DNA from: Ctenosaura bakeri
Lineage: Eukaryota > Chordata > Lepidosauria > Squamata > Iguanidae
Direction of reading: 5' to 3'
Assembly (NCBI GenBank): GCA_948474755.1
Contig: CAOLHI010000654.1
Location: 434,001-498,000, forward strand
Length of the DNA stretch: 64,000 bases
Below, one piece after another: positions 1 through 11,900 of this stretch. Position numbers and translations under genes: made by a program. The notes under the pieces were generated by a model, which was not told the DNA's origin, made no database searches, and worked only from the letters and a program-made list of their open reading frames with translations. Numbering within the stretch: the first letter of the stretch is position 1; every line of letters begins with the position of its first letter.

Positions 1-1761
1 AGCAAAAACCCAGCCGCTGGAGGGCAGAGAACGTGGCCAGGGCAAGGGCAAAGCCAGCTGGCATGTTGTTGCATGAAAACGAGAGTCAGCAAGAAAACAT
101 CTCAGCCTTTTGCCCATGTCCTCCAAAGGAGGGGCTGGCAAATCCAAGGGCGTTCTCTCCAAAAGAAAAGAGAAGATAGAAGGAAAGTCAAGGAACTTGG
201 GCAAGTTGCACTCTCTCAGGCAATAGCAAACCCCTTCTGAACATGTCTTGCCAAGAAAACTCTAGGGACGTGGTCACCAGAACTCTTGAGTCAATTTGAG
301 ACATATGATAAGAACAACATATGTTTTTAGTTAAATTGCACACACATCATTTGGAGGTTCAGTTCTTGGCATTTCCACTCCCTTCTCTGTGAGGTTATGG
401 GAGAGTTAAATGGTCTAGGTATCCTAATGAGGAGAGCCAGGATGGTGTTGTGGTTTTAAGTGTTGGATTAGGTTTGGATTAAGTGTAAGGTGATTGTGAA
501 TGTCATCATGTCCTTTCTCTGAACTTTCCTGAAGCTGGACATTGTTATAGAAAGAATGCTGTTTGGGTTGACCTTGGATTAGGACCTGTAAGGGAATCTC
601 TCGGTGTTTTCTTTCCCAACTCTTCCTTTCCATGTTCACAGTTGTAGAAACGAATGAACTCAGAGGGGCCCTTAACGGGGAAGACAGTGGCAGATATATT
701 TCTGCTGCTACTCTTAGAAAAGAAGTATTTTGTATAATAAACCTACCTCAAACTGTGCTTGTGGTTTCCAATGGCCAGATTCATGTTTGCATTTATTTCC
801 CTAAGGAACAGGCCCTTTGGGTCTGCCCTTAGATGAGTCATAACACTAAAATGAATTCCTTCCACAACTAACAGTTCCTGAATACCAATTTGGTTCTCAC
901 GTCTCTTCGAGCGGCATAGGATCAAAGGCGTAGGTTGCTTCCTGTCTCCCGGCACTTCCCTTTTGGGACAGAAGCTTCACTTGTGGTTTTCTCTCTTTTG
1001 CTTTGCAAACATGTTCAGTAAAGAGAACAGAGAGACCCTAGACTTGTACATCTGCCTACCTTTTGGAGCCAGTTCCAGGAACTGCATCAGCATGCATTTT
1101 GCTCTGTTGTCCTTGAAAGTGGCCATGGTGGTTCTGCTGCAGAAATGCTCTTTCTCAACCTGCAAAGAGACCCCAGTAAGCTTTATAAAATGCAAAGTCA
1201 ACTGTTATACGAATACAGAATTGCTTACATGTTTACATTAACAAAAATATAGTGTCCAATTCCAATCACACTCTCTCTCTTTCATACATGCGTGCATGCA
1301 CGCATGCACGCACACACACATTCTTCCCATACTGTATCTGTCATTCAATAATCTGCATTTTTTGAAGTTCAAGCAGGCATCACTCCTTCCCCCACTAATC
1401 TGGATAGCTACGCTCACACTTCAATCCAGTATGAGCGTACTGGCTCAGTGGTCAGACAGAAGTGCAAACACACACTTTGACACTTCTTTGTACACTTATT
1501 AAAGACATCAGAGGGGGTATGGGAAGAGCCAGAGGGAAAATTTCAAGCAATAGAAAAGACCACTCTGGGCTTTCTACTTGTTTCCAGTGTGGTTGGAATC
1601 TTTGCTTTATCATATAAACTATTTCTTTTTCTTTCTTTCTCTCTTTCTCTCTCTTAATGGCAAAGATCCCCCTGGAACTGGTTAGCAAGGGCTTCCTGAA
1701 GCCAAAAAAGCCCATCAGACTGAAGCTGGTTCCCAGAGTTATGGCTGGGTCTAAGGAATGA
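1..1761 (+). pseudogene. CYP3A: CYP3A gene A, 3' end only (exons 12-13), probable pseudogene
   Basis: Seen: exon 12 equivalent at 1013-1175 (163 nt) and exon 13 at 1666-1761 (96 nt, ending in TGA), with CYP3A-typical lengths and phases. Bases 1-1012 correspond to intron 11 and match parts of gene B intron 11 (for example around 550 and 850-990); exon 11 should lie left of the window. The reading frame is open, but two features suggest decay. The bases before exon 12 read AAACAT where the intact paralogues have AAACAG, so the acceptor AG is lost. The heme loop reads FGASSRNCISMHFA instead of [14 protein letters not shown]: the cysteine ligand remains but both signature glycines are serine. The exon 12 donor (GTAAGC) and exon 13 acceptor look normal. 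Exon 13 and its flank resemble gene C more than adjacent gene B. A functional gene using another acceptor is possible but unlikely. Confidence 0.85.
185..300 (+). mobile_element. tRNA-derived SINE fragment (3' half)
   Basis: It carries the SINE body words seen in better copies (TTGGGCAAGTTGCACTCTCT, then CTTGCCAAGAAAACTCT). It lies in intron 11 of gene A. The tRNA-like head is missing. Confidence 0.6.
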
Positions 1762-2909
1762 AAGAAAAAATGCAACTGGCCAAGGTGCTGCTGGTAATCC
1801 CTCTCTTCTACATCACACAGAATAAGTAACTTGAATGAATTGGGGGAGTGGGGGAATCACATTTGTGAATGGACAAGACTGGGAACTAGAATCAAGAGAA
1901 CCAAAAGGAAGAATTTGTAGCTTTTTCCTCCCCAAAAGCTACAGTGAAATAGTACTTCCAGAATTCAATCCTACACACATCTATTTATAAGCAAATCATA
2001 TTGAGTTCAGTAGCTGCTGTTTCCAGTGAACCATCTGTGGGACAGCAGTCATAATTTCTTCATAATTAGTATATTTGGTATCAATATTAAAATAAGAAGA
2101 CCAATTAGTACATGTCTATTTTTTAATTAAATTGCATCCAGAAGAAAAAAACAATGTTTTTATGCTTTTTTTTTTTAAAAGATCATCTTCCTCCTAAGGC
2201 GTACAAGAAAGTGAGTGTATAAAATAAAAACGGTGCACCTTAAAATTATGGGAATTTGAATCTGTTGGTTCATATTCTTGTCTCTGGAGCAGCAGAAAAC
2301 AAGCTTGCTCCATTTTCTACAAGACACCCCTTCAGATATTTAAAGATAACTACCTTGTCACCTCTCAATCTTGTCTTCTCCAAGCAAAACACACCCAGTT
2401 TCCTAAGTCGTTCCTCATAATTTTTTATTTCCAGTAGCTATGAGATGCATTAGTAATGAATTCTCCTTTGCCAGAAAACTATGTATTTCTTTTTTAAAAA
2501 AATCTTTTAAAATTCTTTCCATAAATAAAATAAAATTCTTTTCTCTTCTATTTTTTTCTATTTCTTTGTCTTTTTTAAAAAAAGTTTTCATTGCTGGCCC
2601 TGTTCACTATTAAATCCCACTGCTTGGAAAAGTTACTTCTTAGAACCTGAGCTTCTAGAATCCCTGGTTCACAGCTCCTTTGGGCATAAAACTGAGTAAA
2701 CCCCAAAGCTGCTGTCAATGGCACAAGGTAAAATGAAAGTGCCACCAGCTGAACTTCTAGGCTTGGAACTGCTGGCATTTTGCCCCCGGCTGCAAAAAGG
2801 AAGCAAACAAAAGCCTGCAGCCTGCTTCACATGACATCCAGAGGAGGAGCTGTCAAACAAAAAGTTCATCTGGAGAGGAAAGGAAAGTGTTTACTGAGCA
2901 AAGCACAAA
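1762..2909. other. Intergenic spacer between gene A and gene B
   Basis: About 1.15 kb. The first part (to about 2100) matches the 3' flank of gene C at 30830-31100 in reverse complement. It then holds an antisense CR1 fragment (about 2275-2430), AT-rich sequence and the presumed gene B promoter. No open frame with protein character is seen. Confidence 0.6.
2275..2430 (-). mobile_element. CR1 LINE fragment
   Basis: Antisense CR1 words are present: TCTCTGGAGCAGCAGAAAAC, then the pyrimidine-rich TTGTCACCTCTCAATCTTGT and CTTCTCCAAGC. It is the same segment as in the larger minus-strand copy at 54728-55110. Divergent and short. Confidence 0.6.
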
Positions 2910-5900
2910 ATGGAATTCTTCCCCAGTTGTTTCTCAGAAACTTGGGTGCTCTTCGGTGTCTTCTTTGCCCTGTTTATGCTGTAAGTATGACTGGGGTGGG
3001 GTGTTGCTGGGGGAGGCAGAGCATTTAGAGACACAAAAATACCGGAGAAAGGACCTGAAAGACACCCTTTTAGCGATGTTGTTTGTACATCTTGGTGGTG
3101 CCAATCTCTGACTCAATTATTTTGAAATATTGAAACATGACTTCTTTTAAAAGATATGTTAAGTTCAGCAAATAAAGCCTGCTGAGATTTCTTGTGTTGG
3201 TGTCCTGCAACTGCTTTAATGGGACAGGATCATATTCTTCCAGGCATTAAGGTTTTATGGGCATTGTCCATTTCTAATCCACCCTTGGCTCGTTCTTTCT
3301 TTCTTTCTCTCTTTCTTTCAACCACACAAAAAATGTTATAAGGGCAAGGCATTATACAACGCATTTCCCCACTATTTTGGCTGCTTTCAAAATGTCCCAC
3401 TTTCTCTGTCCTCCTCCCATTTCAACCTTTCATCCTTGTTTACTTCACTTGCTGTAAACTGGGTTCAAAGTGTAGGTCTCATTTAATTAGTTCACAAGGT
3501 GTAGAGGAGAACGGGGAGAAACAGAGTCTTGATCTTTTCATGCAGGGCTCCCTCCTGCATGAAACAGACAGAAATTCAACAGGTGCAGCGACTTCTAGCT
3601 TTGTATGTTCGGACAAGGAACAATGCCAGGGATTGCATTTCTGATGGACTTTGCAGCACATAAAAGAGCAATTTTTCTTCCAGTTCCAGCAGGTGTTCCA
3701 GAACAGCTTTTTGTGTTTAACATGGCCAATTCCAATTGTGGATCCAATTTCAGTGACAGAAGATCAGTTCAGTTTGCCACTGGCAAGCTCCCCATCCTGG
3801 AGGTGTGAGTGTAACATCTTGGGAAGATGATAAACTTGGAAGATATGGCCTCCATGAATGAAGATCCAGCATTGCTTTTCATAGGTCAGGACAAGGCTTG
3901 AAAGAAGAGTCTGGCTGGAGCGAAGTCTATCTAGTCATATCTCTTTTGCAAACAGTGGACCTTGGTGTTCTGGACTTAGAAGGCACTGAGACAGATTGCT
4001 GGCCTTTTTGTTAGGAGAAGCCATGTTATTAGCTGATTCTCCCATGTCCTTGTCTCTTTGGGTCTGGCTGCAGTCCTTATGATAGCCTGGGTTGGCAGGA
4101 TTTCTCCAGCAACAATATATTGGTGTGAGCAGCCCACATTGTGATTTTAAGTATTTGCCAGTATCCTTGGCTTGAATGGGGAATTAAGAGCCATTAACTT
4201 TAGGAAAAAGAAAACTGGTCCTCGTAGAAATGAAAATTTCTAGAACAAATTTAATCATGTGGATCAATACAAATCCTGCATTTCCTTTTCTTTTAAAAAA
4301 AGAAAACAACATGGCTGTGGGACTGCCATGCTGAATGCCTGTCCTTCAGAATTTACTAGGGGTAGCTGACATGTTACCTCTAGAAGCCTTCTCAGAAACT
4401 GGTATTCAGTGGTAGACAGCACTTCTGAATACAAAACTGTCATTAAACTATCACAGGTAAATGCTCCTGACATACCTGTAATCCACCAAATCTTCCTTTT
4501 AGCACATTAAGCTAGAAAATGTCTTTTTCCCCCTGTTTTTTTCCCTGTAGATCTGCTGTCCATCAGGTTCAGTGGGCATTGGGTAACCCCAAGTGCTCAC
4601 ACTTTTGCACACTTTCACACTCCATCCCCTTTCTCCATGCTGTTCTTAAGTTTACAAACCTCTGTCCTGGCCCTCCTCAACTGTCTTTTTCCCTGGGAAT
4701 TTGTGGTTGTTTCAGGCCGCCAGACTAGCTGTTAGAGCCCTTGTTAGCATATCTCCATTCTAACCCACATTACTGCTTCTCCTCTTACAAATGTTCTCCT
4801 GATACATAAGTTGGTGAACCACCTGCCCTTCAAGACCAAAATGCAGGACACGAGATCAAGAGTAGCTTTTTCCTAATGGTGTTCCTAGCAATAGATATTC
4901 AAGGTTAGATTCACTCTGGAAGCTCCATGATATTATCATACCTAATTGATGCTGAAATATCTCTACATGAATTTGCTCTATCCTCCATTTAAACAATTAA
5001 CCTGGAAAATATTCTTTTTTTCTTCATTGTAGTCTATTGCTCATTGCTTTTATCAGGTAAACACAAGTTTTTGTAACTTCTGCAGGTAGATGAAGGTAGA
5101 TTCTCTGTCCAGTTTCTCCCTGCTGGGCATAATGGTGTAAGCTTCTATTCTGACCCTCCTTAATAGATTTCTTAGCAGAAAATACATGGTTGCCAAAGGC
5201 TACTGGAATAATTAGATCCAAAGTTAGCACCGCTGGAATGTCTCACATTAAACCCATGTTGCTTCTTCTCACCTTGCAAATGTTCTTCTGGTGCCTCTTA
5301 ACTCTAGTGTCTCACCGAGCTCTCTTCTACTGACTGTCTTTCCAGCTATGGGATTTGGCCCTACAATTTGTTTAAGAAGCTGGGCATTCCCGGGCCGAGA
5401 CCTTGGCCTTTCATCGGCACTTTCCATAAATACTGGAATGTGAGTATCAGTGTCATTAATGCGAGGCTCACCCTTAGGGAGAAGCCACATGCAACTGTTT
5501 AGAGGTGGAATGTAAGTCTCCCTTGAAAAGCACTCTCTCTCCATGGTTTTCTGATGTCTCTTTTTTCTTGGCAGGGGGTTATTGAATGTGACCAGAAGTG
5601 TTTTCAGAAGTATGGCAGAATCTGGGGGTGAGTCTTCCACAAAAATGGAGCCCCTGTGAGGGATGGAATGCTGTCTGCTAACATTCTTGAGGCATGACCC
5701 TCTCACTGCAATGTGTTTCTAAAATAAGCATGCATAAGGCATCTGTCTGTCTTTTTTTATGCTACCTGAGTTTGGCTTTTAGGTAGCCTGTGGATTTATT
5801 ACCATCTCAGAGAGAGACAGAACAAAAATAAGGCAAGATTCTGAGGTCAAAGGTTCTAGTCTCTTTCCTCTGGAAGGACCTGGGAGAGGGGGATGTGTTC

Positions 5901-8900
5901 CATTCTAGAGTGCTCAAGAAACGCAGACTATGAAATCCAGCCTAAATAAATGAGGTATTTTAAACAGATGTAGATGGTTTGCCTTGTCTGGTTTCTTCTG
6001 CAGGGGTTAGTATTTTTGGAAACTCTATACTGATTTCTTTTCTTGAGGTAGCTCCTCACTAATGGAAATTTTATTCAGTGGGATCTCTGGATTCTTAGGC
6101 TTCAACAGCGATTGAGTCAGATGAGGCTCAAAAGTCAGTTGTGACTCACTTGTGATTTTAGTGTGGGTCTACTGTAAGCCTGACTCAGGGCCTTTCCACA
6201 CTCTACTGTTACAGTGCTATTATTCCACTTTCAACATCCCCTGGAATTCTGGGGTTTGCAGTTTAGGGAGGGGCATTTAGAATTCTCAGCCAGAGAGCTC
6301 TTTGGCCTCAGCAACATACAAACCCTAGGATTCCACAGAATGTTGAAAGTGAAATAATAGCACTATAACAGTGTAGTGTGGAAAGGCACTAAGTCTGGAT
6401 CTGACCCAAAGCTACCAGCCTTCCAAGTATAGTTATTTAGCTGTAAGGAATGGAAATATTGTGTGCATTTTCTACACTTCTGTAGAATTGCAGTGTATCC
6501 GCAACTTCTCCATATATCTGTGGTTCTCAAATATTAGTCCTTCAGGGGGTTTTTTTGGCCTTCAGCTCACAGAGAACCCGACCATTGGCCAACCTGGTTG
6601 GGCTTCTGGGAGCTGAAGTCCAAAACACTCAGAAGACCAGAGCTTAAGAAGCACTACTGATGTTGCAGCTGAAGGTGGAAGTCTTCCCACAGACTGATAC
6701 ATTACATTCAAGCAGGAAGGGCAAAAAATACCTTTTTTCTTTTTCTTTCTTTTGGCAATTAGATTATTTGATGGTCGCCAGCCAGTGATGGCTATTTTGG
6801 ATCCTACCATCATTAAAACAATCTTGGTAAAACATTTCTACACCCATTTCTCCAACCGTCGGGTAAGTACGTACGAAGCAGTTTCCTTTATTAAGAACAA
6901 CAACAAAATTATGACTTTGGATTTTAAAAAAAATATAAACAAGGGATGAACCTGCATTTAAAAAGAGGAGAAGAATTAAGAGATGCAGCTCACAACACTT
7001 CTTGTTTTCTTTGTGTCTTGGCCTTTGTAGGACTTTGGGCTGAATGGAGAGCTGGACGAATCTATAATTGTAACCAAAGATGAACACTGGAAGAGGATCC
7101 GCACAGTTCTCTCTCCACACTTCACCAGTGGGAGACTGAAGGAGGTAAGTCATGAAGGCCACCAGTCTTGGGTATCATTGTTGTTGTTTGCCACCAAGTT
7201 GACTTTGACTTAGGGCAACCCTATGACAGCCCCAGCTGTCAATGGACCTGCTTAAACCTTGCATGCGTAGGGCAGCCGTGGCTTCCTTGATTGAATCGAC
7301 TCACTATCTGGTCTTCTCTTTTTTTTTTATGGCCTTTCATTTTACTAACCAGTATCATCTTCCGCATTGAATCATGTCATCTCATGATATGCCCAAAGTA
7401 CAACAACCCCAGTTTAGTCATTTTTTGCATCAGGGAAAAGTTCAGATTTGATTTGCTTTCAGACCCATTTTCTTTTGGCAATCCATGGAATCTGTAGTAT
7501 TCTCCACACTTTGAATGAACTGATATCCTTCCTGTCAGCCTTCTTTGCTCTCCAGTCATGGACTTATTGTTTCCTAATGAACACTTAGGCTATTGCTTTT
7601 ACTCTATTATTACCAGTGCTAAACTAATTGAACTCCCAACATGCATAAAGGCATGCATCTTATTTCAATACAGGATTGCCCCGCTTGGAAGAAAGTCATT
7701 CCAGTTTCATATAAGTGATGTGTCAAATAATGTAAAAGTGCGTGCCGGCCACCTGACAATGTGAGACAAATTGCGAATGGCTGTTCCAAACTGCTGGTTG
7801 ATCATGACTCCATTTAACAATCACCCAGAGTCTGTCTCAACATCTCAGGTTTTGGTCTGTGTTTCAGATGTTCCCCATCATCAACCATTATGGAGAAATA
7901 TTGGTGCAAAGCGTCCAAAAGAAAGTGGACAATGATGAATCCATAGACATGAAAAGGTGAGTAATTCCCAGGCACAGCTAGCATATTGTAATGGTTTGAG
8001 AGTTGGACTAGTCCTCTGGGATATGTGGGTTCAGATCCCCAGCTGGCCATGGAACCCCTCGGCAACAATGAAAAAGTCATACTGTCTCAGTTTCAGAGGA
8101 AAGCAATAGCAAATCTCCTCTGAAGCAATATTTAAAGAAATCATGATGTGGTGATTTGATTCAGGATACCAGATTTCAAATCTCTGCTCAGCAATGGAAG
8201 CCCACTAGGCGATACTTTGGCAAGTCACATTCTCTCAGCCTAAGAGGAAGACAATGGAGGCTAACCGCTTGAAGAGAGAACCCCACAACAGGTTCACCTT
8301 ACAGTCACTATAACTCAGGAATAACTTGAAGTCAAACAGCCACCACCAAATTCCCAGCTGGTTACTATTGCCTGTTTTACAACAGAGATAATTTATAGAA
8401 TAATTCATTAATGATCTTGCTGCCATTTTGTTCCCTTTGTTTAATGTCTTTTAAAAAAACACAATCGCATGCATGTGTTTTCATTTCTAGGCGGATATTA
8501 CAGTACAAGAGAGAGACTATGTTTGTTTTCCTTGTTTTTATAATTGTGTTTTCAGATATAAAATCCACAGTTTCTAGGTATGGTTTAAATGAAACCATAT
8601 TTATTATGAAATGATAGAGGTATATTGATTTTAAAGATAATAGTGATATTAATATAGATAGGCTAGATACAGGGTGACTACATTTAATGATGCATGATTT
8701 TTTACAATTAGTTGTAATGAGTTTTTAAATGTCATTGTTTAAATAAATCTACTTTTCTGTAATGAAATGTCATACAGACTGCAGACATTTCAGATAAATA
8801 AGGAAGATTCATCTGAATATTTTTACTCCTGTTTGAGCCTGCAAAAGGCCTCATCGGAAGATTCTGTTGAAGATGTAAACTCAGCTCATTGTCTCAGAAG

Positions 8901-11900
8901 GAACTGAGATATCTGTGTTGCTGTTGAGGGATGTCTCTGGAAGACCACTACGTGCCATAGAACCCCATCACATGTTTGTCTTGACTTCATCTCTTTCCCT
9001 CCAGCTTCTTTGGAGCCTACAGTATGGATGTGGTCACCAGCACCTCATTCAGCATCAACGTGGACTCCATAAACAACCCCAATGATCCTTTTGTCAAGAA
9101 TGTCAAGAATGCTTTGAAGATCAGCATTTTAAACCCATTGATTCTCCTACTTGGTGAGAGGCCTCTTTTGACACTTTCCTCTTTATTTTTTTTTAAGGGT
9201 CAATTTAAAAACGATGAACTTTCTTTAACAGGTTGGTAGTACCAGAACAGCAATTTGTTCACAATTTTTACCAGTGCTCCAAAGCTTTGGTTCCTTTTCC
9301 CTTTATGGGGGTGTGGGTGGGGGAGGAGGGGAATTTAGTATTCGCAGCCAGATTCCTTACCAGATTATTAACCCTAGGATTCTTTAAAACCCATTTCCAA
9401 ACTGCACCATTATAGATTTATCATTCCACTTGCAACCTCCTGTGGAATTCTGGGGTTTGTAGTTTCCTGAAGCCAAAGAGCTCTCTGGCTCAGAATTCTA
9501 AATGCCTCTCCCTGAACTACAAACCCCAGAAATCCACAGGATGTTGAAAGTAGAATCATAGCACTATAACAATGTAGTATGGAAATGGCCTAAGATGCAC
9601 CTATGGTAGTTAAAGTGCAATCTTAGCTCTATAACTGTGCAGTATGAAGTGGCCCCTTAACTGGGTTGCAGTTTTATGTCATCTTACCTAAGGACCATTT
9701 TTGTTCTCCTTTCCCAGTTCTTTTCCCATTCTTTAGGCCACTTTTTGACTGCATGAAATTCAGCCTGACATCAACATCACTCCCTAACTTTTTAATGGAT
9801 GTCCTCAAAAAAATCAAGAAAGACCGGCAAAAGAATAATCATAAGGTCAGTTAAAGCAGTTTGTGGTGGGGAAATCTCTTCTGCTTTTATTCTGTGATCA
9901 AGGCTATACGTTGATAGGGTGCTCAGGACAGGACTGTAAAAGAGTCACAATTTGAGACCGAGAGACAAACCCTTGTGATGCTACAGGAGGCAGGCCCTTG
10001 TGATGTTACAAGGCAAAGCTTCTAATGTCACTCAGCATGATGTCTTAAGGAACAAGCAGAGTTGCACATAGTATGCTATTGAGTGCAAAAATACCTAGCC
10101 TAAGAAATGAGGCAAAATGCATACACACAGACATGTTTTTCAAGACATTGCTCTCACACTGAGTTTTCTTCCCCTTGCTCTGAGAGTCTGCGAAAAAGAA
10201 TCAGACCCTGAGAAGATCTGGGAATCCTATCTGTGTATGTCCACAAATTTAAGGGTAAATTCATATTCTCTACTAACAGCAGGTGACCTAGACCAGTGCT
10301 TCTCAGACTATCTAATATGGGGACATGGCAATGATTTTTTTTTCTGTCTCTCAGTGTTCCACGGACTGAGAATTTGTGCCCATTGGATAGAAATATTTCT
10401 TTCTTTCCTGGAAACTCATTAGGGATGGGCAGCCAATATTTTATTATTTGTTTATTTGGAGTATTTATATCCCAGTCTTCAGCTAGAAAGGTTCAGGCTT
10501 ATACTCTAAATAGCTCCAGGTCTGGCACCAGCCCAAGGACCACTGCTTTCAGAAGAGAATTGGGCCTATGTTTGGCCATTATCCTCTGCCAATTATCAGC
10601 TTCTGTGATTTTGCTCTACTGCAGGGCCGGGTTGACTTTCTGCAGCTAATGTTGGACTCCCAAATTTCAGGCACCACCTCTGAAGAGGCAAAGTTGTATA
10701 AGGGTAAATATATAAATTCTCCCAGAAGGCAGGCTACCTGGTAATGTTCTCATCATGGTTGAGCTCATTTATTGTGGAGAAAGAGATTCTACCTAAACAT
10801 TAGGTAAAACTTCTTGATGGTGATAGCTGTTCCACATTGGAATATGCTGCTTTCCTCTTAGAGGTTCCTATCAGGCTGTGAAGCTTTTTAAAAATCCTCC
10901 TCTGGTCCTTCTCCTCCTCCACCAGCAGCTACCTGGGCAGCTAAGGCAGATTGCAGCTCTATTTCTCAACAGCACAAACAGCATCCCTTAAGCTCAACCT
11001 GATGCCCCCCTACACCCAAGGAAGGAGATGGGTAAGAGAGAGGAAATATAGGTACTCCATGCCAACCTACCCCATTTCCCACTCCTCCCAATCTCCCCAC
11101 TGTGCTTCGGCCCCCTTCCCACAGACACACACATTTTGGTATTTGTGATTTTTCCACTTTTGCAGGAGTCCTGTGCCCATAACTCTAGTAAAAGTAGAGG
11201 GATGACTGTATATAGGGCCCCTGAAAACAGATCCACAACAGATGTGTAACTCCAGGTTACACATCTGTAAGTCTGATCCTGATTTTTTTTTTAAAGGAAT
11301 GTTTTCTCTCTTGGACATCCCTGTATAAAGCAGTAATCAGTTTTATCTCCTGAGGACTGTGCGTATGTATGTGTGTAAAAATGTCCATTATTTTTTGAAC
11401 TAAATACAATGGTTCATCATAGGACAGCGGCTTCAGGAAAAATAAAAAACTAATGACCCTTCCTTGAAATGGTGTAATTTATGAGTTTTTGTGGTTTATG
11501 AGTCCAGCCAGTCCTCTGCTTCTGTAGAATTTAGCACAGAGTTTGAAATTGTTCTGAAACTCCCGGAATCCCCTAAGCCAATGGGTGGCCATGCTAGCTG
11601 GGTAGTTCTATGAATTGCAGGCCTAAAAATGGCAACATTTCCAAGGTCCAGTGTAGCATAGCTGCAGTCTCAAATAATTTGAAGAACAGATCCACTGCCC
11701 AGGCCCAGTTTCTGATGCTTCATTTCTCCCATCAGCTGGGAAATCTGGCTGCTGCTCTTTGTCGTATAGTAAGACCTTTTAAAGGAGTTCTCATCAAGAA
11801 ACTAATCTCATCACAGCCCAGGCCAAGAGTGATTCTGAGATTTATACTGTAGCATGCACAGTGTAACAGTTAATCCCACTCTGATTATTACCGGTTGCTT

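Noticed and set aside
5269..5706. 145-codon minus-strand frame
   Set aside because: Antisense shadow of gene B exons 2 and 3.
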